Source: Sipunculus nudus (Eukaryota; Annelida; Sipuncula; Golfingiida; Sipunculidae). Taken from it: a stretch of DNA of 64,000 nucleotides. This document shows positions 1 to 12,482 of the stretch, one piece after another. The number at the start of each line of letters is the position of its first letter. Position 1 is the first letter of the stretch. Position numbers and translations under genes: made by a program. The notes under the pieces were generated by a model that worked only from the letters and a program-made list of their open reading frames with translations, made no database searches and was not told the origin of the DNA. The stretch covers positions 18,536,001 through 18,600,000 of the forward strand of contig CM049308.1 of the NCBI GenBank assembly GCA_026874595.1, given 5' to 3'.

Positions 1-1480
1 TGTCCCGTCATCAGAAAGGCAATGTCTTGTCTCATATAAATTTTGAAATGTCATGAACTACAATATTTGTGACTGATATATTTTGTATAGGTTGCTTTGG
101 GACTATGTTGGGAAATGCTCCTGGCATTCTGCCTCAGCAGGCCATCAGGTGTGTCTAATGGTATCAGACAATGTTCCATGAATATTCATAATAAATATTA
201 TATGCAGGATAATTCATCATGAAGAATAATTGTTTATCATATGCACAGTAGAACTTTGTTTCTCTGAACGACAACTGGCACAATAGCTTGGTCCTGTTAA
301 TCTTTGAATCAGAATATTTGACCAGTATTGTGAAGAAAAGTGGACATTCTGGTTATGAAAAACCGCTTGCTGAAGAAACGGAGGAATAGGGTTTCCATTT
401 TAGTGATTCATTTGACCTTATTATCAAAGTTTAAATGTAGAATATTACATGAAGAATAATTATGTAATATGAACCTGCAGTTTTTCAAATTACTAACAAT
501 AAACGGTGTTGAAGAAACATTTATAGACGTTTATTGTAGGCAATTAAAATGGAAATTATACCGTGAAACATGTTGAGTTTATTGGTATACTGGTATTTGT
601 CTATATAAATATAAGAAAAACTCCCAAAGTCTAGCTCTAGATAAGTCAGTATTTTATTCTTATCCATATATTTGTTTTGCATTGTTGTTATTGACAGTAA
701 GTGTTTTTATAAACCATAACTTATACAGTAATATTTAAAAAAATTCACTGGAACCTGTGTAAGCACAGATATAAGGGTCAGGTATGTTCTGCTTTTGATG
801 AAAGAGTTTGCATAAAAGAGTTTTTTTTCAGAAATTTTATTTTCTGTATAAATAAGTTGTTTCTTTCTATTGAAGGAAATAACAGAGGGGACCAGTTGTG
901 TATGAAAAGACTTTGCAGGTAGCGATTTTGTAGGTAGACCTAAAAACTGTTTTACTTACCCCGAAAAGCAGTAAAAGCAAATATAATCTCATGACATATG
1001 TAGGTATACATTTTAAATCAGGCTCTTAAAGTTTGTTGGCAGGTTTTCACATAATACTTTTGAATTGTATATAAATATATGTATGTATACATTTGTCGAC
1101 GTCATGTGGATGCATGCACTTGTACAAACAGGGGCATATACGGAATCACTAAAGTATTAGAAAAAGAATAGAAAAATAGATTAAAAGTGTTTTTAACAAT
1201 GAACATTGAAAGAAAAAAGTTGTAATAAAAAATGTGTATATAATTACGTGTTTGTCTCTTTCTGTATACCGTAGTGAATAAAAGTAGTTTTTAAGTTAAA
1301 AGTAAATAAGTTCGTAATGCGGAGACGTGCACGGGCACGCTTATTTTAATATATTTGATGCGCTTTTATTATTTCTTTGATCTATAAAGGAAAAGAAATG
1401 TAACTGAAAGGTTTTGATCTTTGAAGACTTCGTCCTTAAATTGAAGAATGCCAAACAGTAGCAACTAAAAAAAACTGGAA
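1..1480. other. AT-rich non-coding stretch
   Basis: No open frame of interest and no recognisable repeat. The sequence is AT-rich with scattered A and T runs. The word CATGAAGAATAATT occurs near 220 and again near 451. It may be intronic, intergenic or untranslated; nothing in the sequence decides which. Confidence 0.6.
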
Positions 1481-2570
1481 GTCGGAGTTGATGAAATACC
1501 CGCAGAACCCGTCTATGCTTCAGAGTCGCGTGTCCTTAGGAAGAAAATGTAACAATTCTAGCATTTTGTTTGCCATCAAACAAAGACATATTGTGAAGCT
1601 ATTGGATGTACACGGAACCTTGAGAAAGTCTAATCACAGATAGGTTTCCTGTGTGCATGGGTTAATCCCCGAAGCCCAGAATTAGTTTGCTTGCCTGGCC
1701 AGACACTGCAAAGCGGAGGGATTGTCTTGGTGTGCACGCCGGATCAAGGGGTCCTCCATTTGGACGGATGAAATCGGAAACTTTCCCAGCAAACAGTAAA
1801 CAATGAATCGCTTCGGATCCCGACATGTTGGTTTTAGTGCGCCATTTGTTAACATTGTTGTGCTTATCGATTATGGGGAGATGCCGAGCTGGTAGAGACT
1901 GCGTGTTCCAGACAAGGCATCGATGGCGCTAATGGCAAGATGCGGCAAGATTGTCCGCCATCTCAATTCCTCAAATGGAGCGTGAAACGACCGAAATTAA
2001 TATTACACCTTGCGTCTGCTTCTATTGTGCGCAACATATTACGGCGAATAAGCTTCTGATGAAAGTGATTTCGCGTATTAGGTCGCACAATATCGCCCCT
2101 ATAGTTGTGCAAACGTGTCATTTTTACCTCTTTTTCACACTGGGTGTTGGTGCATGTATTCTGGTGTCGGATTCCCAAGTGGCCCCGTAGAGGCGGTGCC
2201 TTTCTGCGGCCTACCCACCATTTAAACTCCCGATTGCCCAGGCTTATTAGTAATTTATCCCAGTTCAAGCCCTACTAATTTTGTAATGGAAGCCGCAGAT
2301 ACCCCACCGCGGCTCACTGATGAATAATGGGGGACACGGTGCTGTAATCTGGGATAAGAGAGATGATGGTCGTGTTTGTCCATTGCGTTACTTTTGTTTT
2401 TCCGCATGAATAAACGCTCTGTCTTATGAGGTAGTGGTACTTTAACGCTTAAAGTGTTCATCCTCTCATGTAGAATATTAATCCGAAATGCGTGTTCTAA
2501 AGGATGTACTCTGGAAAGAAATACAACTTTCCTCTTAAACAAGGTGACTATTAAACGCTTTCCCATGGAA
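1481..2570. other. Balanced-composition island, candidate regulatory sequence
   Basis: Composition is clearly less AT-rich than the flanks and free of microsatellites. TAAT-core homeodomain words (near 2245 and 2275) and a SOX-like ACATTGTTGT (near 1852) are present. Overlapping short frames on both strands (1951-2190 plus, 1963-2268 and 2255-2566 minus) have no recognisable domain and look like chance. It may be a conserved non-coding element; comparison with a related genome would decide. Confidence 0.4.
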
Positions 2571-2996
2571 TCCTCCTAATTAATGTAATTTTTAATATGT
2601 TAAATTGCATAATCCAAAAGATACAAGAAGAAAGACCCGTTTCCTTTAAAACTCTTTTAAACTTGGAAGATTACCTGTTACTTCATCACGAAATATTATT
2701 TAAAATAAACTTTGGAAAGATATGGACAAAAACAAGCTTTGTCTTATAGGGCAATCTATAGGCTAACTATTCATCTTCTATTGTAAAGTGTTAGGTTGAG
2801 TCAGATTTTTTTAGGGGGGGGGACAATTTAAAGAACTTCCATCGCATTAACATTCATTTCCATCAATACTTTTTTTGTTGAAATTTTTAATTTTACAACG
2901 TACATTGCTAAATAGTAATAAAATAACATCGACAATATGGCTGTGAAATAGTAGATAGATGCAACATATCTGATTTAATATTCTTGTTGATAACAA
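2571..2996. other. AT-rich spacer with a G9 run
   Basis: AT-rich sequence with a G run at 2814-2822. Nothing else is visible before the repeat that follows. Confidence 0.55.
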
Positions 2997-3000
2997 TTTT

Positions 3001-3031
3001 TAGCTCAGATGACTTGTAGTCATCTGAGCTA
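3001..3031. repeat. Perfect 14-bp-stem hairpin at the element's left end
   Basis: TAGCTCAGATGACT (3001-3014) pairs perfectly with 3018-3031 across a 3-base TGT loop. The equivalent hairpin in the second copy (50187-50215) has three mismatches, so this copy is better preserved. Confidence 0.95.
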
Positions 3032-3970
3032 TAGTCGTGGTCCTTTGTCCGTCGTCCGGCCGTCCGTCCGTTAACAGGGCACGTTTTGAAACCGTTGGAC
3101 CAACGATTCCAAAATTTTGCATACCATTAGATGTCCCAAAAAATCTCCTACCATACCGAAAATTGGGTCATTAGGACTTCTTTCCTTCGAGATATTAAGG
3201 GAAAACCTCCATTTTCCATAAAAAAAAGCCATTGTTACACTACAAGGCTGCCTAATATCAAAACCACTGATCTGTTTTGATCATATTTAGTATTCACATT
3301 CTTTCATACATTTTCTATGAACATACAAAAAATTAGGTCAGTTTTGGGTATTATTTTGAAGTTATGGGCCAAAAAATAATGCAATTTTAAAAAAATCTGG
3401 AAATATATTTACTCACCTAACATGAGAATTGCTGAAGCTAGAGACTTTTTTTCAGGAATATAACTTTATTTAATCAAGATTCAATTGTTTACCTAAAATT
3501 AGATCTGAATTTTGCAATTTTTTCAAGTTATTAGCATAAATAAAAAATCAGTACCTTAATTTTTGTCCAACTTTGGCAATGACACTTTTTTCCCTGTAAG
3601 CACTGTTGCTTTTATTTTCACAGCATATATACATAAGGATTTAATCTTTTAAAATCTGAAATTTCAAAGGAATTGATTGAAAAGAGTAGCTTTTATTCAA
3701 GTTTTCATACACCATGTCAAGTGTTGTTTACATCTAGCCCACCTAGTAGTACAGCCTTCACTTGCAGTATGTAACCCACCCCAGGCAGCTAGCCTTGGCA
3801 CAGCTTGGCCACTACCAGCAGGCTTCTTAGATTTTGTATTGTACCACCAGGGTTACAAAGATTAAAGTGCACATTTAATTGTGTCCACAAAGTGGTGTAT
3901 TGCTATGAAAGTGTGGATGTTCATCAGATAAGTAATTCCTTACTTCAGAAGAGTAAAAACTTCACCAGGA

Positions 3971-4095
3971 TATATAATGATTGCAACTTTTGCAACAATT
4001 CTAATATTTTAACTTATATTTTCAGTTTTTTTACTCTGTATATATAATGATTGCAACTTTTGCAACAATTCTAAATTTTTAACTTATATTTTCAG
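3971..4095. repeat. 70-bp tandem duplication inside the dispersed repeat
   Basis: The segment starting TATATAATGATTGCAAC at 3971 recurs at 4041. The two are nearly identical over about 55 bp, including AACTTATATTTTCAG (4011-4025 and 4081-4095). The high identity suggests a recent duplication. Confidence 0.9.
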
Positions 4096-5107
4096 GGGTT
4101 TTTTTTATTAAAAATTTAAAAAACTTGTAAATAAAAAAAAATGATTCAGATAAAATCTTCTTAATGGAAAAAGTGGATATGCTAAAAAAATAGGCTTATA
4201 TATAAACTTAAATGCATTATTCCCTTGAAAGTGAAATAAAGGTATCAGTCCATTCTGTCCACTTGCCTGTCCATCTGTAAATTTTCATGTGCATCACAGT
4301 ATCTCAAAGTTTTTACTGTTTTCCTTCATGACAGTCTTGTCAGAGTATTAGATTGCAATCATATATTTAGAACTTTACTATAACCAAGTAGGAGGGCCCC
4401 TTTCCTCTTAGCTTCTCTTATTCTTATATAAATGAAAAACATTAAAATAGAATATTTCTACATCCACCTTTTTGCTGCCCTCACTTTTCCCTTCTCCGAA
4501 CCCCATTCAAAAGTCAGCCTTGGTAAACAAGAACAAGATGAATCAGATATATTCATACTTTAATATTTTGTATTACTATTCGTCCATAGGTACCTATGTA
4601 CATGCCAGAAATTATGTCAATATAATGTAATATGTAGACATAGTGGGCATCACAATAATGTACCTTGTCAAGACTAAAGAGATATTGTGCCATACAGTCA
4701 CAAATTCATAAATCCCTTCATCAGCATAGTTAATCATAACATCATATCTGTCAAGCTGAAAGCTTGCAGACTTCCATACACTTTAGATCCTTCTACAAAT
4801 AGCCTTATCATCATTCTACTACTGCTTATTACTGCTGTCATTGAATTCATATTTGCTCAAATATATCACAATTTTCAACCCCTCCTAAATAAATAAAAAA
4901 TATACTACTATATTTTACTCTATTAATCCATCAGTCAGGTAATTTCATTTATCATTTACTCACATATTACATAACATTCCTTTATAATAGCCCAACATGT
5001 CCATTATATCCATAAGCTTTATCAACTTGATATAGTGTCACAGTGGAGAAACATTTATAGTCCAATCACGATCAGCTGAGCGCCGTGACCCATGGGTCCC
5101 TTGTTAT

Positions 5108-5851
5108 AGTCTGCATATATATAGGCTAAACCTTTTGTTTTGATTATTTATCCTTCAAATAGTTACGTCCGTGTAGACATTTTGTGGAATTGAACAGCAA
5201 TTTTAAATTGTAATTTATATATTATTATTATTTTTATTACATTAGTATATTGTAATAAGCTGAGATTTGTTTACAGGCTTTCGACAGGTTTTTTGTGTCT
5301 GTATTTGCCCATTTTTTAACGCTTTGGTGACAATCTGCCGCTGTGAATAAGGTTTAGGAAAAAACATCCCAACGGAGAAATTTGCTGTTTTAGGACAAAG
5401 CAAAGTGAACCTTCATGCTGGAACTTCGTTTCGAACTTTTAATAAACACACTAGGTCGCAGTGTCAAGTAGGTATTGCGCTCAACAAGGAGATCGGCAGG
5501 GTTATGAAATATCGGGTTAAACTTGCCAATCACTGATCGTGGTCATTAAACTGCATGGTATTATTAATTTGAACAAAGTATAATTATATACTATACCCTA
5601 CATGCATTTGCATTGAGGCAGTCATACATCTGAAAACAGTTAATTTGTACATTTGCTGATCTTTTTATACCCGATGCTAAAAGGATAATTTAAAAAGGCG
5701 CTCGATGAACTCTGATTGGACATTGGTCTCTTCAAAATAATAAAATATAATCAACAAAAGCAAGAACTACCACTGCATGTTGTACAAAAACGGTTTAATT
5801 CCAACTCGCAAGATCCTGAAGATTTCTTTTTTATTATATTTTTCGTGTGCG

Positions 5852-5853
<2 letters not shown>
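5108..5853. other. AT-rich stretch, nothing recognised
   Basis: There is no credible open frame. A short less AT-rich segment (about 5290-5530) has no repeat or site I can support. Confidence 0.5.

Positions 5854-5896
<43 letters not shown>
5854..5896. repeat. (TA)n microsatellite
   Basis: An uninterrupted TA run of about 43 bp. Confidence 0.97.
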
Positions 5897-5899
<3 letters not shown>

Positions 5900-6845
5900 A
5901 CAACGAACTTAAGAAATATACGTATTTCCTAAAACTTTCCGTAAATACGTGCAATTCGTAATTCACTCGGTAACGTTATATATCTTTACTGAAAAAATCT
6001 AGGAAATACATATATTTCCTGAAATTCAGGACCAGATATTTCATACATTTAAATACTGATATGTAAACAGACAATCTGAATCAGTTGCATATATCTATTC
6101 ACCTATATATCGGTAGAATTCGAGCTACAATGACCAGGATGTGCATCATATTCAATACACCTCTGATATGCATACAAGTTATTAGTATTTATATATAGTG
6201 TTTTTATAGCCAGTATTACCAAGCCCAATGAAGTAAGCACATGATTTTTTTTTCTTTTGCACTTGACTCTGTGTTCCATTGATTAATTTGAAGTCTTGAT
6301 TCTGGCAGCATTTGTGAAAAGAATACGTAAACTGAAGTAACCTTTGAGAAATATATAATATAAAATATTCGTAGCAATAAAATTTTGTCATCATAGTAAT
6401 TTTTATATCATTTTAAAAGAATACGTTCACTTTTTCCATTTTATATTTTTTGTTAGATTTCTTATTTTCACGACATTCTCGACAGTAGGAGAACAACTTT
6501 AATGCGTTAAAGAACAAATATTTTAATGTTGAAATACACCCATGCGTCAGCGCATATGTATATACATGGTCACTTCATGAGCCATCACAGGATTATTCAC
6601 TGTCATCCGCGTCACCTCTTAACGTGCATTATTACATCACCTGGTTCCCTAAAGTGTTAACATTCAGTGAAATTTACACCCACTAACGTGCCAAACACGG
6701 GAGGTGTATTACAGCAGATTTTAACACTCCTTGTGCTTGTTTGGTATGAAAATCTCGTAAGAAGGATGATCTTTACAGGCTTTCATAGCACCCCAAGACC
6801 TGCCATCCAACGCATTCAAATGAATTTATAAAATACAGGTATATA

Positions 6846-6848
<3 letters not shown>
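5897..6848. other. AT-rich stretch with a more complex segment at about 6530-6830
   Basis: Mostly AT-rich. From about 6530 to 6830 the sequence is more complex and free of simple repeats, so it might be a small conserved element. No gene is visible. Confidence 0.45.

Positions 6849-6889
<41 letters not shown>
6849..6889. repeat. (AT)n microsatellite
   Basis: An AT run of about 41 bp, preceded by shorter TA steps. It accounts for the Ile-Tyr repeats in the minus-strand frame that crosses it. Confidence 0.97.
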
Positions 6890-6890
<1 letters not shown>

Positions 6891-7560
6891 TCGGTATGTA
6901 TACTTATATATTTTAAAATCAATTGACGATTGCCTTTTAAAAACTAAACAATTTAAAACATCGTTATTTTTCTGAAAGAAAATAATTGGAGTATTCTTTA
7001 AAATGAAGGTTGACAAATATTCGTTTTATATCTTGTCACGTCTTCATCCTGAATCAGTTGCACATGATAAAGAATAAAAAACGTTTTTTTTTTAATTCAG
7101 ATTTATTAAATGTTATGTTATGTATGCATTTAAATTATACCGTAAATATAATAAAACAGGAGAACGTATACATTGAAAAAATAGTAAGGACTAATATCCA
7201 ATACATGCATCTTCGCCTTAAAAACCATGGAAACCTGCATTGTATATGTTCAGATCTCGGAAGAAGTGCAATCGATGCTGATATAAACAAGTTTTCAAGT
7301 GTGAAGTCCGACTTTGGAATGAGAGAAAAAAAAAGAAGAAAATATCGAATATGACGGACGAGATATATATATAGTTAAATGTGCATGTTAAACACGTTTT
7401 CTATAAAGAAATATGCATGTTGAATTTTTGCCTGTTTTCATGAAACGGCTTGCTGTTTAAAAATATCCTACAGTGCACATGTGGTGTTTTACTTTATGGA
7501 ATTATTATTAATTGTTCCGTTAATAATGTCATTAGTGTACATCTTTCTAGCCCATGCTAA
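6890..7560. other. AT-rich stretch
   Basis: The only long frame (7010-7354, plus strand) has AT-driven composition and no domain. No other signal is seen. Confidence 0.5.
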
Positions 7561-7749
7561 TTTTCATTTTATTTTTTGCCCCTTGGGCTCTTTACGCAAC
7601 CTGCGTTATCTTTTGGTGTTTTTTGTTTTTTTTGTTTTTTTTTGGCGCGCTACCGATGTCGTCTGCTGAAGCATGGGGTGCATGGTGAGGGCCGTGTGGC
7701 CCGTCTGACGGATTCAGTTATGGCCTGCAGGGCATTCTTACTCAATAGT

Positions 7750-7782
7750 CCATTGATTAGCTATGTCAATCGTCATCAATGG
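7750..7782. promoter_or_regulatory. Inverted CCATTGAT / ATCAATGG pair
   Basis: CCATTGAT (7750-7757) and its exact complement ATCAATGG (7775-7782) flank 17 bases that contain GTCAATCG. The TGAT/ATCA cores resemble PBX/Extradenticle half-sites. Binding is unproven. Confidence 0.35.
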
Positions 7783-7884
7783 CTTCGATCACAGCCTGGC
7801 CCTCCCGACACACACGCTCTTTCATGAAACGCTGGCTGGGCCCGGTCCGAGTCCAATACCGCTAAATTTATCTTCCACTCCAAA

Positions 7885-7894
7885 CTGTCAATCA
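7885..7894 (-). promoter_or_regulatory. Perfect PBX-PREP/MEIS composite site
   Basis: CTGTCAATCA is the exact complement of TGATTGACAG, the consensus bound by PBX with PREP or MEIS TALE homeodomain partners. The match is certain. Function is inferred and is strengthened a little by the paired ATCAAT words 100 bp upstream. Confidence 0.45.
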
Positions 7895-8723
7895 AACGTC
7901 TTCTTCCAAATTTCAATAATTTCCTTTGTGAGAGTGCCATTAACGCCTTTCAGCTGGGTCTGCACAGAACACACTCTTCAACTAATGAGCTAAACTTAAT
8001 TAACACACTCCACACAGATTTTCCGGACTTAACACCCACAAGTGCGACCCTAACGAAATTTGCCCGCGTGTGACGTTTTGAAATTTTGGGAGTTGGGTCC
8101 AGCCCCGGCGTTTGCTGTCCCTACTTGACTGGGTATTGGTGCATGGCGTGGGTTTAATTAACATTCACCAGCAATACACTTGGAATTGCCAACCCCTGAG
8201 TATAAGCACCCTACTTGTATCAAACTGAACTCGCAAACGCACATTTGTAATATTTACTAAGGCGGCTTTCTACGCAGCGCTTTATTTGCTCTTGTTTGCG
8301 AAAGGGTCACCGTATCTTAACGACTGCGGCTGCGTTTTTGTTGATTTTTGTATATTCAGTATCATTGATGTTTAATTCTTTTATTCCATTGTCATGTTTG
8401 ACCCTTGTCAGAACGTTCATCCTTACCATCTACATAACGCCATTGTGTGTAATTCGCTGACCACCCACTATGGATTAGTTGCCCGTTTGGGTTAAGTGCG
8501 GTAAAGAGACACACCTGGCCTATGTATTGACGCCCTTTTGAACTTTTCACGCCTAATATGAGGTTGATGAACAAGTTTTTGGTTTCTTCTGGTCATCCTG
8601 CAGGAATTCCTTCACACTGACCTGAAAGACAGCTTTGTCTATGACCAAGGCTGAACCGTTCAGAAGTACCAGCGATGTATACACTTCAGAGTGAACAGCG
8701 TATAATCTCGATCTTAACCTCTT

Positions 8724-8865
8724 ATAATAAAGTTCATATTCTAAGAAACAAGAAATTTTTTTCTTAATTCTCATAATAAAGTTCATATTCTAAGAAACAA
8801 GAAACTTTTTTTCTTAATTCTCATAATAAAGTTCATATTCTAAGAAACAAGAAACAAATTTTTGT
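8724..8865. repeat. Three tandem copies of a 50-bp unit
   Basis: The unit begins ATAATAAAGTTCATATTC at 8724, 8773 and 8823. The copies are nearly identical apart from the length of a T run, which indicates recent slippage or duplication. Confidence 0.95.
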
Positions 8866-8924
8866 TTTCATTTTCCGTCAGAGAACACGCTTCTTTATAT
8901 GTAATATGTTAACGACAGTTTGAA

Positions 8925-8929
<5 letters not shown>

Positions 8930-8981
<52 letters not shown>
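8930..8981. repeat. (TA)n microsatellite
   Basis: A TA run of about 50 bp, directly followed by TGTGG. Confidence 0.97.
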
Positions 8982-8984
<3 letters not shown>

Positions 8985-9191
8985 GTATGTATGACCTAAA
9001 TGTTTAGAAACTGGAGAAATGAGTGAACATGTAACGAAAAAAAACCGGTTATCATTTGCATATCATTTACATAAATGCATATCACATTCCTAGCAATTTA
9101 CAACCAGTCTATATGAAATTTGTTTCAGTACAAAAGTCCAAAAGCCGAAAATGCCATGCGATTCTTCTTTTCTTTTAATTTGCTCGGACTT

Positions 9192-9208
9192 GGGGGGGGG
9201 GGGGGGGG
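9192..9208. repeat. G17 homopolymer
   Basis: A 17-base G run (interrupted by C at 9209), prone to length variation and sequencing error. It breaks the value of the frame that crosses it. Confidence 0.93.
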
Positions 9209-9214
9209 CGGGCA

Positions 9215-10920
9215 CTGTCATATCGAAAGCCCAAATCAGTTCAGCGCTAAAGCTTTCCAGATCATCCTTGAGAGAATTATTGTGTATGAATTTAATGGTC
9301 GTATTTATCCCAAAATTTTAAACAAAGTGACCAACAGTCATACATCATCAGTTAGTATGTTAATAAAATGATGTTGTTACTTCGCTTCAATTTCAAACCG
9401 TTCAAACATATCTTCAACCTATACTGATCAAGAAATATAAGCAATATATAGTTAGAACATGCATATTTGGTACCTGCATGGTTTCGCATTTCTTTCAAAG
9501 TAAACGTCCGTTTATTATTATTCCATTTTTTGGTTATATATAATCATGAAAATGATTATTATTATTTATTTATGCATTTCTTTTCGTTATAATAATAATA
9601 ATAATTCTATTATTATAATAATAATTATTATTATTATATTGCCCGCTAAAATACAAGTAAATATTAATTGACGGATGGTTTCAAACAAAAACAATGCAAT
9701 ATTATAACCCCAGTGACGGGTATAATTATATAAGAAATTTTGTTCCACTGCAAGACATATTTATTCAAAATAAATATAATAAATAATAACAAAATTTACC
9801 AATGTACCAATGCATGTTAGAGAAAATGTTTTTTATGCCTAACATGTATGAGCTGTCAGGCATGTGCTGCATGTGAATATATAAATAATCTCAGATCAAT
9901 TATATAAAATAAATTATATAAATGTTTATTATATCCTGCTTCTTGAGTCAAAGGGCTAATTGATAGATATAAAGTCGTCTTTATAATAAAACTCAAAGAA
10001 AAATTACACAATACCTGAAACAAGTTCGAGCGAGTCTGACGAAACACATTTGCCCTGCTTTCTATTCTTTATACCAGTTACTAAGAGAAATTTGCCTACA
10101 TCATTAAAATAATGTTTGGTCCTTTCTAAAAGTGCCCCGACATGTATAATCTTGCATATAAAGTGTTGTCGCGGGGTTCTGCATGAATTCCATCTACCCG
10201 TCAAAGTAATATATATTGTTTGTTTCATTCATTTTATATCAGTTGTCTCTATATATATGTAATATTTTCAACAATAGGTATCTGTCGCTTTACCTTCAAT
10301 ATATTTTGTTTCTTAGTATCTGGCTATCTGCTTTGTCCCTCATTTACACTCATGCATGCATATATATGTAGATATATAGCCTATACATGTAGGGAAAATA
10401 TGGCAACATTTAACAAGCAAAACAAATATATTGTGAATCCCTTTGTTGTGTATATTTTTAACCTGCATGTGCACTATATATGTAACAAAATTTTAACCGG
10501 AATTTTATCATTTTTTTTAAATATATTTCTGCAAGAGAAAGGATCTTCGCAAAAATTGGAAATCCTTTTTGTTTTTGCAATTCTTTTAATTTTCTGACTC
10601 CATGCATTAATTAATTAATTTCGTAGTGTTACTTATTAATAACAATAATCTTTTATTAATATACACAAACAATGACCACACATAATGAAATATATTTTAC
10701 TCATACTTTAGAGATTATGAAGTGTTAATCATCTTGTGTGTTATCATCAGTGTTAAATCATAAATATATCCTTTCTGGACTTATATAATACACAAAATTT
10801 ATATACCAGGATAAAGCAGGAGTGTGGAAACTGATATAAGTACATGTCACAAATATTCAACGTTCTTTTGAACTGACACCTATATCTAATATGCATCTCC
10901 ATATAATTAAAATTCCAAAG

Positions 10921-10921
<1 letters not shown>
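9215..10921. other. AT-rich stretch with ATT/AAT clusters
   Basis: 9541-9640 holds (ATT)n and (AAT)n runs that complement each other. The long plus-strand frame at 10220-10597 starts on TTG and is hydrophobic only because the DNA is AT-rich. TAATTAATTAAT occurs near 10607. No gene is supported. Confidence 0.5.

Positions 10922-10970
<49 letters not shown>
10922..10970. repeat. C11 followed by (CT)n
   Basis: A C run (10922-10932) passes directly into a CT run of about 38 bp, giving a polypyrimidine plus strand. Confidence 0.95.
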
Positions 10971-10974
<4 letters not shown>

Positions 10975-11740
10975 AATATAAAGGTCCATGCATGACCATG
11001 CATGTTGTTGGCGCTCACTATTGGATGAGGTATATATACCTAAGAGATTTGATGTTATTAGTAGGCCTCTGAATAGGTTTTTAAATGCAAATATACAGGA
11101 ATAATCCAGGAATAATACTCTGTAGTTAAGACATTAAATAGAGTGAATCAATGAGGTTCTGAAGAGATTTCACCTTTGAAACCATGCAGAACCTCCCGCT
11201 CCGTAGAGTCCAAAGGCTCGATATAATAAGGTTATGTCCTCTCTCTCTCTTTCTCTCTCTTTTTTTTCTCTCTCTCTCGTATTTTCTTTATTTGGATCAA
11301 GAACATATTCATGAGACAATTTTTATTCAAATAATCAATTCACATTTTTCAATCTGTGTGTTTAGCTCCAAAACATTATACGAAACGAACAAAGCACTTT
11401 TAAGTTACACATAAAGGTATATATATATTGTCAAAGAACATTGTATGACGTGGATGATGAAACTTAAGTAATTTTTGCTTGGGTTTTGAATTTGTTAATG
11501 ATAATTGCCAATACATTGTTCTACCGAATTACCACCGTTATATATACATAATGTACTCTTAAAAATATCCGATACTTTAAATACATTTAATATAGGCCTA
11601 CCCGCAAACTATTTAAGAAAAATTAATTTATATAAAATATTGCGTTGCGGGTGTGTGCATGTGTTTGTGTGAAGTGCGCGTGTGAGTCCTCCAATATTCC
11701 ACTGTTCGTGCAAATATTATCTTATCTGTTATTTAGAAGA
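10971..11740. other. AT-rich stretch with a pyrimidine block
   Basis: Two CATGCATG words lie at about 10987 and 10998. The CT-rich block is listed separately. No gene is seen. Confidence 0.5.
11239..11279. repeat. Imperfect (CT)n
   Basis: A CT run interrupted by T stretches. Confidence 0.9.
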
Positions 11741-12175
11741 ACGTGCACGCACATGCCGACTGGGGGTCAAGTTTGAAATTTGGCGGCGGCGACCTCTATG
11801 GGTAACTTTCACGTGGGTGATCGCGGTGACTGTTACCGGGGTGACCGGCTCGTGCAGGTCATGTAATGAGCATTAGATGTGTTTCTGAGAGCAGAAATCT
11901 TGAGGACACAGCAAACATCGGGCAGGTGTTAGTTGTTGTATTTTCTAAGCTGGCAAGCTATAATTAAATACAGAGTGGTTCCGCACTGGCCACGGCTCGG
12001 ATAAACTCCCGCGGGGTGCGACATTCGATCGCTATAGTGTATTTAAATCCCACACAGTCCATGAAAACATTGCCACCTATGAACTTCTAATCCGCGCATT
12101 TTTCCCCGGGATAATCCCTGTTGATCTTATTCCGCATTCCTCAAATATTATATGACATTCACGTAAGATAAGCCA
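11741..12175. other. Island with homeodomain and E-box words
   Basis: Balanced composition. An inverted GGTAAC/GTTACC pair flanks CACGTG around 11800-11842, and two TAATCC words lie at 12088-12117. The open frame 11682-11876 has no recognisable domain. Confidence 0.4.
12088..12118. promoter_or_regulatory. Two TAATCC (K50 homeodomain) sites
   Basis: TAATCC occurs at 12088-12093 and 12112-12117. The second sits in the near-palindrome GGGATAATCCC (12108-12118). TAATCC is the core preferred by OTX, PITX, Goosecoid and Bicoid type homeodomains. Occupancy is inferred. Confidence 0.35.
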
Positions 12176-12446
12176 TGGCTGTTGGCTACCTATATCCCTT
12201 GTTTGTTTTACAGACCGGTAACTTTATAATGCAATACGTATCATCCCAGCACTGGGTGAACACCTGCTTTGCGACAAAGGTTTATCTGTATAATACATTT
12301 AAAGTGGAACTCACATATGAGTGTTATTTGACTGATGTATATGACCTTATGATCTTAAAGTATATATAATCTATCATTTTGTATTAGTTTTATATTCTTA
12401 GTAATTCTTATATATTCGTATTGTAACTTGATCATTATCTTATTGG

Positions 12447-12482
<36 letters not shown>

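Larger units (their letters stand above)
2997..5107 (+). mobile_element. Dispersed repeat copy 1 (hairpin start, GTCC-rich leader), non-autonomous
   Basis: The left end is a perfect hairpin (3001-3031) followed by a GTCC/GTCCG-rich run (about 3043-3071). The right end carries TCAGCTGAGCG and the dyad GACCCATGGGTC (5087-5098). The copy at 50183-51617 has the same architecture: a TAGCTCAG start, TTTGTCCGTCGTCCG next, and a CAGCTGAGC then GACC-ATGGGTC end. The interiors differ strongly. No transposase or reverse transcriptase frame is present. I recall similarly built repeats in bivalves and gastropods, but the class is unknown to me. The right boundary is approximate, no target-site duplication was found, and part of the 2.1 kb may be later insertion. 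Confidence 0.6.
7561..8560. other. Island with PBX/HOX/MEIS-type words
   Basis: After a T-rich run (7610-7641) the composition becomes balanced until about 8560. Words of the PBX/HOX/MEIS type concentrate at 7750-7894, listed separately. Several overlapping short frames (7576-7827, 7763-7993) lack recognisable domains. The layout suits an enhancer, but that is inferred from motifs only. Confidence 0.45.

Noticed and set aside
2997-5107. Helitron assignment based on the terminal hairpin
   Set aside because: The hairpin lies at the GTCC end rather than next to a CTRR terminus, and no TC start or A/T target is evident.
10220-10597. 125-codon hydrophobic frame resembling a membrane protein
   Set aside because: TTG start and Ile/Phe/Tyr bias caused by AT-rich DNA. 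No conserved motif.
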